From G963663775 sp963663775 (GTDB lineage: Bacteria; Bacillota; Clostridia; Oscillospirales; Butyricicoccaceae), in contig OY760624.1 of the NCBI GenBank assembly GCA_963663775.1, positions 1,116,001 through 1,180,000 on the forward strand: a stretch of DNA of 64,000 bases. The letters are read 5' to 3'. The number at the start of each line of letters is the position of its first letter. Position 1 is the first letter of the stretch. This document shows, piece after piece, positions 16,174 to 24,092 of this stretch. A program made the position numbers and the translations under genes. The notes below the pieces were generated by a model. The model saw only the letters and a list, made by a program, of their open reading frames with translations. It had not been told where the DNA came from and did no database searches.

Positions 16174-17202
16174 ATGTTTAAGAAAAAATGTATCGCTATG
16201 GCACTTTCCGGTATGATGGCACTGAGCGCATTGGCAGGCTGCGGCAGCACCTCCAGCACAACGGATACTGCAGCTGGCGGGGCAGATGCAGCAGCGGTAA
16301 CCGATTCCGCAGCAGCACAGGATGTGAACATTGGTTACGTCAACTTGGCAGATACCGACGTATTCTGCATGTCACGTCGTGATGCATTTAAGGAAGCCGC
16401 AGAAGCAGCGGGCTACAGCGTGGAAGCAACTGACGGTAACAATGACGTACAGAAGCAGATTGACCAGACCAAGTCTTTCATTGCAAAGGGCGTAGATGCG
16501 ATTATCATCGTGCCTTGCGATGCAGCAGGTATCGTTCCGGCGGTACAAGAAGCAAATAAGGCAGGCATTCCGGTTATTTTGTTCGGTAACAATGCAACGG
16601 GCGCAGATGACCTGAAGTATACCTTCATCGGCTCTCCGCACTATGATTCTGGCTACATGCAGGGCGAGTATTTTGCAAGCATTTTGCCGGAAAACTCCAA
16701 TATTTGCTATTTGGCAGGCACAGCAGGTCTTGACCATGCAGTCATGCGCCGCAACGGCATGAAGGACGCATTGGAAAAGGCTGGACGCACCGATGTCACC
16801 ATTTTGGATGACCAGGACGGCGACTATGTCAAGGACGAAGGCATGCGTATCACCCAGGCTTGGATTCAGACCTTTGGTGAGGGCGATGGCAAGGTGAAGT
16901 TCAACGCAATTATTGCAGCAAATGACCAGATGGCATTGGGCGCAATGGAAGCATTGAAGGGCGCAAATCTGCTGACCAACGCAGGCGAAATCAAGATTTC
17001 CGGCATTGACGGCACAGCAGATGCAATGCAGGCAGTTAAGGATGGCTTCATGGCACAGACCGTTCTGCAGGATGCACCGGGACAGGGCGCAGCAGCTGTA
17101 GAAACCATTCAGAAGATTCTGGCTGGCGAAGACCCGGGCGCAGAAGTAATGGTTCCTTATGTTTCTATCACCAAGGACAACGTAGACCAGTATTTGAGCT
17201 AA
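16174..17202 (+). CDS. Inositol/sugar ABC transporter substrate-binding lipoprotein, copy 1
   Basis: 342 residues. The lipoprotein signal ends at Cys23 (LAGC), followed by an Ala/Thr-rich linker. The mature domain is RbsB/IbpA-like (IGYVNLADTDVFCMSRRDAF, DGNNDVQKQIDQTKSFIAKGVDAIIIVP, DQDGDYVKDEGMRITQAW). The signal peptide and 5' DNA match the copy at 35955 almost exactly, but the ligand-binding domain has diverged (for example AGIPVILFGNNATG here, ANIPVILFGIDASG there). The two importers therefore probably share the same machinery but read different ligands. It may also present ligand to the chemoreceptor encoded at the end of the operon. Confidence 0.92.
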   Translation: MFKKKCIAMALSGMMALSALAGCGSTSSTTDTAAGGADAAAVTDSAAAQDVNIGYVNLADTDVFCMSRRDAFKEAAEAAGYSVEATDGNNDVQKQIDQTKSFIAKGVDAIIIVPCDAAGIVPAVQEANKAGIPVILFGNNATGADDLKYTFIGSPHYDSGYMQGEYFASILPENSNICYLAGTAGLDHAVMRRNGMKDALEKAGRTDVTILDDQDGDYVKDEGMRITQAWIQTFGEGDGKVKFNAIIAANDQMALGAMEALKGANLLTNAGEIKISGIDGTADAMQAVKDGFMAQTVLQDAPGQGAAAVETIQKILAGEDPGAEVMVPYVSITKDNVDQYLS

Positions 17203-17223
17203 GAGAGTAAAAGAGAAACTGTG

Positions 17224-17250
17224 TTCGGTGCCCGTTTTGGGGGCACCGAA
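17224..17250 (+). other. Hairpin between binding-protein and dehydrogenase genes, copy 1
   Basis: TTCGGTGCCC (17224-17233) pairs with GGGCACCGAA (17241-17250), with no T run. It probably stabilises the upstream mRNA or partly attenuates. The second operon has a hairpin at the equivalent place with unrelated sequence. Confidence 0.6.
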
Positions 17251-17291
17251 CCATCAAAAGCATATAGCGCTTTTAACAGGAGGAAATAGTG

Positions 17292-18299
17292 ATGGCAGAT
17301 TTGAGAATTGGACTGGTTGGCACGGGTGGCATTGGACGCACCCACATTGAACGCATTAACACCAAATTACAAGGCGCAAAGGTTGTGGCTTGTGCAGACC
17401 CATCCGCAGCTTTCGGCATGTCTGTGGCAGAGCAGTTCGGCATCAAGGGATATGAAGACCCGATTGCGATGATTAACGATGCAGACATTGATGCTGTGAT
17501 TTGCACCACAGCGGACGCATTCCATGAACAGTTTGTTATGGCAGCGATTGCGGCAGGAAAATATATTTTCTGCGAAAAGCCTTTGGCACCGAAGGCAGAC
17601 GCTTGCCGCCGCATCGTAGATGCGGAAATTGCAGGCGGCAAGAAGCTGGTGCAGGTTGGTTTCATGCGCCGTTATGACGCAGGCTATCGCCAGTTGAAGC
17701 AAGCGATTGCAGACCGCACCTATGGTGAGCCGCTGCTGCTGCACTGCGCACACCGCAATCCGGCAGTGCCGACCGATTATGATACCCCAATGGCAGTTGA
17801 AAATTCTATGATTCATGAAATTGACGTACTGCGTTGGCTGCTTGGCGAAGACTATGCAACCGCAGAAGTTCGCTTTGCCAAGGATACCCGCCGCACACAC
17901 GAAAAACTGCGTGACCCGCAGATTATGATTCTGACCACCAAGTCAGGCGTTCGTATTGATGTGGAAGCATTCGTAAACAACGGCAATAACTATGAAATCA
18001 AGTGCGAAGTCGTTTGTGAGGATGCAGTGCTGAATCTGCCGGAACCGGCAAATATTCAGGTCACTGCAAATGCACAAAAGGGCATTGGCATTCACAAGGA
18101 TTGGTCCACTCGTTTTGTGGACGCCTATAATACAGAATTTCAGGAATGGATCAATGCGACCAAGGCAGGTCGTGTAGATGGTCCAACCGCATGGGACGGT
18201 TATGTCGGTCAGGTAACTGCGACAGCAGCCTCTCAGGCACGGGATACACAAACCATCGTTACCATTGCGTGCGATGAGATGCCCGCATTCTATCAATAA
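17292..18299 (+). CDS. iolG: Gfo/Idh/MocA oxidoreductase, probable inositol 2-dehydrogenase, copy 1
   Basis: About 335 residues. The Rossmann motif GLVGTGGIGRTH lies at the N-terminus. The family lysine is in EKPLAPKADACRRI. The C-terminal part has the inositol-dehydrogenase-like blocks VGFMRRYDAGYRQLK, ENSMIHEIDVLRWLLG and QEWINATKAGRVDGPTAWDGYVGQVTA. The reaction would be NAD-dependent oxidation of an inositol to an inosose in the cytoplasm. The ATG at 17292 is chosen over the adjacent GTG because AGGAGG is 8 nt away and the paralogue starts at the same residue. The residue four before the histidine of MIHEID is Asn in both copies, where classical IolG is thought to have a catalytic Asp; worth checking. 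The exact substrate is inferred. Confidence 0.8.
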   Translation: MADLRIGLVGTGGIGRTHIERINTKLQGAKVVACADPSAAFGMSVAEQFGIKGYEDPIAMINDADIDAVICTTADAFHEQFVMAAIAAGKYIFCEKPLAPKADACRRIVDAEIAGGKKLVQVGFMRRYDAGYRQLKQAIADRTYGEPLLLHCAHRNPAVPTDYDTPMAVENSMIHEIDVLRWLLGEDYATAEVRFAKDTRRTHEKLRDPQIMILTTKSGVRIDVEAFVNNGNNYEIKCEVVCEDAVLNLPEPANIQVTANAQKGIGIHKDWSTRFVDAYNTEFQEWINATKAGRVDGPTAWDGYVGQVTATAASQARDTQTIVTIACDEMPAFYQ

Positions 18300-18336
18300 A
18301 GTCCATATCAGTTCTACACTTACTCTTCTTTATGGA

Positions 18337-18365
18337 CGATGCTGCAGAAAATCACTGCAGCATCG
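18337..18365 (+). other. Intergenic hairpin between dehydrogenase and isomerase genes, copy 1
   Basis: CGATGCTGCAG (18337-18347) pairs with CTGCAGCATCG (18355-18365), with no T run. It probably marks an mRNA-processing or stability boundary. No counterpart in the second copy, where the genes are 15 bp apart. Confidence 0.55.
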
Positions 18366-18410
18366 CTCCACAGTCCCAAAAAATGCACCTATTTAGGAGG
18401 TTATTTAACT

Positions 18411-19349
18411 ATGAAACTCGCAATTTGCACAGATGTATTTGCAGATTTGTCTTTCACTGAGATGTTGGACAAGGTCAAGAGCCTTGGCATCGATGCAGTC
18501 GAAATGACGGCTGGCGGCTGGGGTGCAAGAAAGCACGTCAACACCGCAGAACTGCTGGCAGATGACAGCAAGATTGCCGCATTGCAGGAAGAACTGACCA
18601 AGCGTGGTATGCGTATTTCTGCACTGAATACGTCCTGCAACCCGACTTGGCCGTCTGAAACCGGCAAGGAATACGCAAAGTCGATGTATGACTGCGCAAC
18701 CTTGGCAGGCAAGCTCGGCGTGAAGAAGCTCGTTGCGATGGCAGGTTTGCCGGCAGGTTCTCCGAACGATACCACCCCGAACTGGATTACCTCCACCGTT
18801 TCTTGGCCGGATTTCATGGCACCTGCTTATGAATACCAGTGGGATGTAACCATCAAGTTCTGGAATGAATTCATCGCACACTGCAAAACCTGCGGTATTG
18901 AACAGATTGCCATCGAAGAATTCCCCGGCACGATGGTTTGGAGTGCCGAAACCCTGCTCAAGCTGCGGGGTGCAACCGACCCGATGCTCGGCATCAACCT
19001 TGACCCGTCTCACATGGTTGCACTGGGTGCTGACCCGATTGCAGCGGCACGTGCACTCAAGGGTTGCATCTTCCATGTACACGGCAAGGACGTTCGCATT
19101 GAGCGTGGCTTGGCAGATGTCAACGGCATTCTCGAGCCGAAGCCGGTTACTGAATCTGCGGACCGTGTCTGGAACTATGTTGCAGTCGGTTGCGGCAAGG
19201 ATTTGCAGTGGTGGAAGGAATTCTTCTCCGTTTGCCACATGATGGGTTATGACGGCGATGTTTCGCTGGAAATGGAAGATTTGACCATGACCACAGAAGC
19301 AGGCGTGCTGACCTCTATCGATGCACTGCGCCAGACCATCAGCCAATAA
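18411..19349 (+). CDS. Sugar phosphate isomerase/epimerase-type TIM-barrel enzyme, copy 1 (IolE/IolI-like)
   Basis: 312 residues from the ATG at 18411, which follows AGGAGG 9 nt upstream. AP-endonuclease-2/xylose-isomerase-like TIM barrel. The expected metal and catalytic positions are visible as IAIEEFPG, LDPSHMVALG, FHVHGKDVRIE and SLEMEDL. Family members in inositol operons are inosose dehydratases (IolE) or isomerases (IolI), and here it sits directly after the IolG-like gene. It would act on the inosose or a further keto product. Paralogue of the protein at 38091, clearly diverged (different N-terminus and substrate-side loops). The exact reaction cannot be assigned. Confidence 0.8.
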   Translation: MKLAICTDVFADLSFTEMLDKVKSLGIDAVEMTAGGWGARKHVNTAELLADDSKIAALQEELTKRGMRISALNTSCNPTWPSETGKEYAKSMYDCATLAGKLGVKKLVAMAGLPAGSPNDTTPNWITSTVSWPDFMAPAYEYQWDVTIKFWNEFIAHCKTCGIEQIAIEEFPGTMVWSAETLLKLRGATDPMLGINLDPSHMVALGADPIAAARALKGCIFHVHGKDVRIERGLADVNGILEPKPVTESADRVWNYVAVGCGKDLQWWKEFFSVCHMMGYDGDVSLEMEDLTMTTEAGVLTSIDALRQTISQ

Positions 19350-19424
19350 GCACAATTCACGAAATCCCCGTGCGGGAATTCTTAAATACCTTTCGCTCAC
19401 CTTCTATCTCTACACTTTTTCAAA

Positions 19425-19459
19425 GAAATGCAGCGCACTGACATGGTGCGCTGCGTTTC
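19425..19459 (+). other. Intergenic hairpin, shared with the second operon
   Basis: A 14-nt stem around GCAGCGCAC/GTGCGCTGC with a 7-nt loop. The same hairpin with its flank (TTCTATCTCTACACT) occurs at 39111 before the second chemoreceptor gene. No T run follows, so it is not an obvious terminator. Confidence 0.7.
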
Positions 19460-19486
19460 CACAATTCAAAAAAGGGGTTTTACATT

Positions 19487-20407
19487 ATGAAAATTGCATT
19501 TGATGTCGACGTACTAGCAAAACAAATGAGCATCAATGACATGGTGCATCAGGTTGCAGATTGGGGCTACAAGTACATTGAGCAGTCCCCGCACCCACGC
19601 ATCAATCCATTCTATAAGCATCCGCTGTTCTCGCAGGAATGTGAGGCAGAATATCGCACCGCACTACGCGAAACCGGCGTGGAAATTTCCTCGTTTATCG
19701 TGGTGTATCGCTGGTCTGGTCCGACCGAGGAACAGCGCCTGCATGCGGTTGCAAACTGGAAGAAAATCGTGGAGCTTGCGGTCAATATGGGTGTACAGGT
19801 CATCAACACCGAGTTGTCCGGCGACCCGAACCAGCAGGAGATTTGCAATGGCATGTGGTTCCGCTCGATGGAAGAATTGATGCCGTTGTTTGAAAAAGAA
19901 GGCATTCGTGTGGAAATTCAGTCCCATCCGTATGATTTTTGTGAGCTGAACAACGAAACCTGCGACATGGTCAAGTCCTTCCGCTCCAAGAATCTGGGTT
20001 ATGTCTATTCTTCTCCGCATGGCTTCTTCTATGACCAAGGCAAGGGTGATGTGCGCTCCATGCTGCAATATGCAGGTGACGAACTGACCCATGTGCTGTT
20101 TGCAGACACCTACAACCAGACACTGGACACACGCTATATCGCAAATCCGCCCTGGCTCAATGCACACGGCAAGGCTGACATCACCATTCATCAGCATCTG
20201 GCGATGGGCGAAGGCGATGTGGATTTCCCGGGCATCTTTGAAACCCTGCGTGACATGGACTTTGCAAATAAGCAGATCCAGTCCAATGCGCCGAAGCTGG
20301 GCGGTGACAACATCGCTTGCGTTTCGTATTTCGGCTTCCCAGAAAAGATGGCAACACAGGCACCGGAAGCACGGGAACGCATCGAAAGAGAGCTGCTCGG
20401 CAAGTAA
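19487..20407 (+). CDS. iolH: IolH-like TIM-barrel isomerase
   Basis: 306 residues. The text strongly resembles IolH of inositol operons: it starts MKIAFDVDVLA, followed by the block QVADWGYKYIEQSPHPRINP, then SFIVVYRWSGP, NTELSGDPNQQEICNGMW and VEIQSHPYDFC. AP-endonuclease-2-like barrel with metal-ligand candidates in TELSGDP, IQSHPYD and FADTYNQ. The role of IolH in inositol breakdown is not firmly established. The gene is present only in the first operon copy; the hairpin just upstream of it is followed directly by the chemoreceptor in the second copy, so it was lost there or gained here. RBS is weak (AAAAGGGG). Confidence 0.82.
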   Translation: MKIAFDVDVLAKQMSINDMVHQVADWGYKYIEQSPHPRINPFYKHPLFSQECEAEYRTALRETGVEISSFIVVYRWSGPTEEQRLHAVANWKKIVELAVNMGVQVINTELSGDPNQQEICNGMWFRSMEELMPLFEKEGIRVEIQSHPYDFCELNNETCDMVKSFRSKNLGYVYSSPHGFFYDQGKGDVRSMLQYAGDELTHVLFADTYNQTLDTRYIANPPWLNAHGKADITIHQHLAMGEGDVDFPGIFETLRDMDFANKQIQSNAPKLGGDNIACVSYFGFPEKMATQAPEARERIERELLGK

Positions 20408-20498
20408 AGGTGTCTAAAAAAACCACCTGTGCACCATCATTACGCTGGCAAGGTATTTTTTGTGAATGAACGTCGGTCAAGATGATTGAATTGGATGG

Positions 20499-20552
20499 AA
20501 AGCTCTGATGCAGTATGATAGAAATATGCCATCAGAGCTTTTCGTTTTATTC
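20499..20552 (+). terminator. Intrinsic terminator before the chemoreceptor gene, copy 1
   Basis: AAAGCTCTGATG (20499-20510) pairs with CATCAGAGCTTT (20530-20541), followed by a T-rich tail. It separates metabolic genes from the receptor gene, which starts 30 bp later, so receptor expression would need readthrough or an internal promoter. Confidence 0.7.
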
Positions 20553-20582
20553 TTTTTCAGATTTTGGCGGGAGGGATATGTT

Positions 20583-22322
20583 ATGTTAAGACGCAAGCAC
20601 ACACAGAAAACGAAAAAGAGAAAACACAATATTTGGAACAATCTTGACATTGCCAAGAAGCTGTTATATGGATTTCTGCTGGTTTCTTCCATTGCAGCGG
20701 TGGTGGGGGTGGTAGGAATTGCAGGCTTGTGGAGCATGGGGCAGGCAGATAAAAAGCTGTATGAGGAAGGCAGTGCCCCTCTTATTGATTTGACCGATGC
20801 CATCAATACGGTGAACAATATGCGCATTCAGCTGCGTGATGCGGTCGTTTACACCGATTATCCCAGAAGTGTGTCGGATTATGAAACGAATTTCAATACG
20901 TTATATGCGCATGGGGACGAAGCCCTGCAGGCATATGCAGCCTCTATCCGCGATACTGATACACGGGCACTGTGTGAGGAAGCCATCGAGCTGTATCACA
21001 ACACCCTGCAAGCGACAGGAGAAGAGCTTTTTGCGGCGGCAAAGACGGGTAGCTTCATTCAAGCAAGAAACGCCGGACATAAATACGAAAAAGACATCGA
21101 AAGCATGTTGGACAAGCTGAACCAGTGCGCAGAAATGCAGGTAGACAGCACCCGGCAGTATAGCAGTACCAACGCCACGCTGTCGAAGGTCTTGATTGTA
21201 GTGATGTTCCTTGTGGTTTTGGGCGGCATTGCGGCGGCAATTTTCCTGGGCAGATATATTTCCAAAATGATTAGCCGACCCATTCGTGAGATGGTCAGCG
21301 CAGCGCAGGAGCTGGCAGAAGGCAATGTTGAAATTGATGTGCAGGCAACCAGCAAGGATGAAATCGGTGTCCTGGCGAATGCGTTCCACCAGATGATTGG
21401 CAGCATTCGGGAGCAGGTGCAGGTGGTCAACGCCCTTGCCAATAAGGACTTAACCGTGCAGTTTGTCCCACGGTCACCCAAAGATACCATGGGGATTGCG
21501 CTTGCACAAACCCTAACGGACTTGAATGCGATGTTTGCAGAGATTCGACTCGCAACAGGGCAGGTGAGTTTGGGCGCAGAGCAGGTAGCAAGCGGTGCAC
21601 AGGCGTTGTCGCAGGGAGCAACCGAGCAGGCAAGTGCGATTGAAACGCTGTCCATGTCCATTACAGATGTTTCCGAGCGTGTGGAGCAAACTGCCGAGAA
21701 TGTACAGCAGGTGACATCGTATGTGGAACAAGCGGTGGATGGCGTGGGGCAAGGCAATCAGCAGATGCACCATATGCTGGAATCCATGAACCGCATCACG
21801 CAATCCTCCCATGAGATTGCCAATATTATCAAGGTGATTGATGATATTGCGTTCCAAACCAATATTTTGGCACTCAATGCAGCCGTAGAAGCGGCGAGAG
21901 CAGGTGTTGCGGGCAAAGGCTTTGCCGTGGTTGCCGATGAGGTGCGCAATTTGGCATCCAAATCGGCAGATGCAGCCAAGCAAACCACCAAATTGATTGA
22001 AGACTCCATTCGTGCGGTGCAGGAAGGCAAAAAATTGGCGGATGATACGGCTGTGACACTGGAACAGGTGGAGGAAAAGGCGAGAAAAGTCAAGGATAGT
22101 GTACAAAATATTCGCACGGCTGCGTTAGAACAAGCAACAACGATTCATAATATCACAGAAGGCATTGAGCAAGTGTCCGATGTGGTGCAGATGAATTCGG
22201 CAACGGCGCAGCAAAGTGCGGCGGCAAGTGAGGAGCTTTCCGGACAGGCAAACATGCTGCAAGGGCATATCCGAAACTTTCAGATTCACATTGATCCAGA
22301 AGCGGAAGCGCACGCTTTGTAA
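20583..22322 (+). CDS. Methyl-accepting chemotaxis protein, copy 1
   Basis: About 579 residues from the ATG at 20583, which follows GGGAGGG by 7 nt (an in-frame ATG at 20508 lies inside the terminator hairpin). Membrane segment at about 28-50, a four-helix-bundle-type periplasmic sensor (LYEEGSAPLIDLTDAINTVN), a second membrane segment near 200-222, a HAMP domain (ISRPIREMVSAAQELAEGN) and a long signalling coiled coil whose tip carries AFQTNILALNAAVEAARAG. No che genes are nearby. Apart from the first 20 residues and the extreme C-terminus it is nearly identical to the receptor at 39244. Its place at the end of an importer operon suggests it senses the imported polyol, perhaps through the binding lipoprotein. 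Confidence 0.92.
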   Translation: MLRRKHTQKTKKRKHNIWNNLDIAKKLLYGFLLVSSIAAVVGVVGIAGLWSMGQADKKLYEEGSAPLIDLTDAINTVNNMRIQLRDAVVYTDYPRSVSDYETNFNTLYAHGDEALQAYAASIRDTDTRALCEEAIELYHNTLQATGEELFAAAKTGSFIQARNAGHKYEKDIESMLDKLNQCAEMQVDSTRQYSSTNATLSKVLIVVMFLVVLGGIAAAIFLGRYISKMISRPIREMVSAAQELAEGNVEIDVQATSKDEIGVLANAFHQMIGSIREQVQVVNALANKDLTVQFVPRSPKDTMGIALAQTLTDLNAMFAEIRLATGQVSLGAEQVASGAQALSQGATEQASAIETLSMSITDVSERVEQTAENVQQVTSYVEQAVDGVGQGNQQMHHMLESMNRITQSSHEIANIIKVIDDIAFQTNILALNAAVEAARAGVAGKGFAVVADEVRNLASKSADAAKQTTKLIEDSIRAVQEGKKLADDTAVTLEQVEEKARKVKDSVQNIRTAALEQATTIHNITEGIEQVSDVVQMNSATAQQSAAASEELSGQANMLQGHIRNFQIHIDPEAEAHAL

Positions 22323-22367
22323 GGGCAGATAAGCGATGGTTCATCCAGAGCATGGTATCCAGAGAAT

Positions 22368-22408
22368 AAACGGCACGATACGCCCTTGGCAGGCGCATCG
22401 TGCCGTTT
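22368..22408 (+). terminator. Terminator hairpin after chemoreceptor copy 1
   Basis: AAACGGCACGAT (22368-22379) pairs with ATCGTGCCGTTT (22397-22408), followed by GTGTGC rather than a clean T run. It lies 45 bp after the stop. Confidence 0.6.
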
Positions 22409-22514
22409 GTGTGCAGCAGCATATGAACAGAAACCTGTGAGACATCTATACAAAATCCGTCTAAATCGACAAAAAGAGGGAATGTGATGGATGTATTTTA
22501 TCCGTATTCGCCCT

Positions 22515-22543
22515 TTGTAAAAGCGGTTAGCATATGCTACAAT
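22515..22543 (+). promoter_or_regulatory. Promoter of the DUF364 gene
   Basis: TTGTAA at 22515-22520, a 17-nt spacer and TACAAT at 22538-22543. It is followed by a 120-nt leader containing an attenuator-like structure. Confidence 0.65.
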
Positions 22544-22564
22544 AAAAGAATAAAAACAATTGTA

Positions 22565-22641
22565 GGGGCGGTTCTTCTGCCTGTTACAAGCACTGCAATG
22601 GCGCGGAGGTTGTGTTGTCCGCCCGCTGCAGTGCTTTTTTT
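22565..22641 (+). promoter_or_regulatory. Candidate attenuator or riboswitch expression platform upstream of the DUF364 gene
   Basis: A terminator stem AAGCACTGCA (22588-22597) with TGCAGTGCTT (22627-22636) ends in a seven-T run at 22635-22641, and lies between the promoter and the RBS of the downstream gene. GGGCGG at 22566-22571 can pair with CCGCCC at 22619-22624, which lies in the terminator loop, so an alternative fold can interfere with the terminator. I do not recognise a named riboswitch class. Confidence 0.55.
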
Positions 22642-22668
22642 ATGTAGAATGCTTAGGAGGATGTTAAA

Positions 22669-23412
22669 ATGACAATCGAAGCACTTTATCACACTTTACA
22701 GCAGGAATTTGCAAAAATCGTGCAGGAAAATCATTTGTCGCAATCCGACATTGCCATCACATCGAAGGCGTTATCACCTGAAGAGGCGATTGGACGGACA
22801 GAACGCAAGGATTTTCCCATTTTGACGGGGAAAGAAGTGATGCTGCAGGCGCAATTTAAGGATGCCGCCGGACAGTCCTTTACAGATGCTCCAGCGGCGT
22901 TTCAAGGCAGTTTGGAAACGGTGCTGGCAATGGATGTTGCGCACGATGCGCATGCAAGGGGTATTTTCATTGCAGCCTTGAACGCCGTGATGTGTCATTT
23001 GGGACTCATAGAAAAAACCGTTCACTGCAAGAATGAAGAACCAGAACAATGCGCACGCCAACTCATTCCATATCTGCAAAAAGCTTATGGTTCACCGAAC
23101 ATTGCGCTTGTAGGGTATCAGCCTGCGATGCTGGAGCAGTTGGCAAGCACCTTTGCAGTGCGTGTATTGGACTTGAATCCGGAAAATGTACATCAGGTGC
23201 GGCATCATGTGCGCATTGAGCACGGCGTGGAGGATTATGCGGCGGTGGTGTTGGATTGGGCGGATGTGGTTTTATGTACCGGCAGCACGTTGTGCAATGG
23301 CTCGATCGTCAATTTTTTGGAGATTGGAAAAAACGTGGAGTTCTTTGGGATTTCTGCCGCAGGTGCATGTCATATCTTGGGACTTCCTCGCATTTGCTTC
23401 TGCGCCGAATAG
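22669..23412 (+). CDS. DUF364 (putative heavy-metal chelatase family) protein
   Basis: 247 residues. Pattern of the DUF4213/DUF364 proteins: an N-terminal alpha/beta part (GRTERKDFPILTGKEVMLQAQF) and a Rossmann-like C-terminal part (IALVGYQPAMLEQL, VLDLNPENV, VVLCTGSTLCNGSIVNFLE). Structural work on the family suggests a PLP-synthase-like or metal-binding fold; the reaction is not known. The start at 22669 has AGGAGG 8 nt upstream. It is next to a molbindin and a LysR regulator, a neighbourhood that hints at molybdate or another metal. The attenuator-like leader suggests control by a small molecule. Confidence 0.75.
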   Translation: MTIEALYHTLQQEFAKIVQENHLSQSDIAITSKALSPEEAIGRTERKDFPILTGKEVMLQAQFKDAAGQSFTDAPAAFQGSLETVLAMDVAHDAHARGIFIAALNAVMCHLGLIEKTVHCKNEEPEQCARQLIPYLQKAYGSPNIALVGYQPAMLEQLASTFAVRVLDLNPENVHQVRHHVRIEHGVEDYAAVVLDWADVVLCTGSTLCNGSIVNFLEIGKNVEFFGISAAGACHILGLPRICFCAE

Positions 23413-23525
23413 CGGTGCCATACAGACGCAAGAAAAAACAGCCCACCAAAGGATAGAAACGCTATCCTTTGGAAGACTGCTGCATGATTTTGCGGGATGG
23501 GGCAGAAAGTGGTCACAGACTGCGG

Positions 23526-23942
23526 TTATGCATGCACACCAAACAGCACAGAGGTGGCTTTCATCACAGCAACCACTTCGCTGCCAACGGCAAGTCCCAA
23601 TTCCTGTACCGCATCCATAGAAATGGTTGCGCTGATGGTCTGGCTGCCAACCTGCACGCTGACAATGCTATTCACCGCACCCGTGGTGATGGATGCAACT
23701 GTGCCAGCGAGCTTGTTGCGTGCGCTCAATGTCAATGCGCCGGTACCAATCATCACTTCGGTTGCTTTGACAATGGCAACGGCTTCGCTGCCAGCGGTCA
23801 AACCCAGTTCCTTGATGGCATCCAAAGAAATGGTGCCGGACAGCAGCATACCATCGCAGTCAAGGGTGACAATCCCGTTGACAGAGCCCTCTTTCACGCG
23901 GACAACCTTACCTGCGAACTGATTTCTTGCACTGATTTTCAT
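23526..23942 (-). CDS. Molbindin: two tandem Mop/TOBE molybdate-binding domains
   Basis: 138 residues from the internal ATG at 23942, preceded by GGAGG (an upstream in-frame ATG overlaps that ribosome site). Two 68-residue repeats, each beginning M/L-x-x-SARN-x-(F/L)AG-x-V and holding SVNGIV or AVNSIV and GSE-x-VA-x-(V/M)KAT(E/S)V, as in dimop proteins. These assemble into hexamer-like rings that store molybdate or tungstate in the cytoplasm. It is divergent from the LysR-type gene at 24093. No molybdate transporter is in the window. Confidence 0.92.
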   Translation of the reverse strand: MKISARNQFAGKVVRVKEGSVNGIVTLDCDGMLLSGTISLDAIKELGLTAGSEAVAIVKATEVMIGTGALTLSARNKLAGTVASITTGAVNSIVSVQVGSQTISATISMDAVQELGLAVGSEVVAVMKATSVLFGVHA

Positions 23943-24044
23943 ATCTTTTACCTCCATAATTTGTACGATATACGGTTAAAAACCCTCTTGATGAAGCTAG
24001 TATACGGCAGCTGTCGGAAAAAGTCCAATCATCATATTTTATAT

Positions 24045-24076
24045 GTGCCATAAGCATTTACTTATAGAGTGCCATA
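24045..24076. promoter_or_regulatory. Candidate LysR-type binding region between molbindin and LysR genes
   Basis: A 16-bp dyad with arms ATAAG and CTTAT (24050-24065) is flanked by a direct repeat GTGCCAT at 24045-24051 and 24070-24076. LysR regulators commonly bind such dyads next to their own start. The overlapping arrangement suggests control of both divergent genes. Confidence 0.45.
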
Positions 24077-24092
24077 TCCAAAGGAGTTCGCC

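Noticed and set aside
19425..19459. Hairpin as an intrinsic terminator
   Set aside because: No T run follows on the plus strand, and the next gene begins 27 bp later with the same operon logic.
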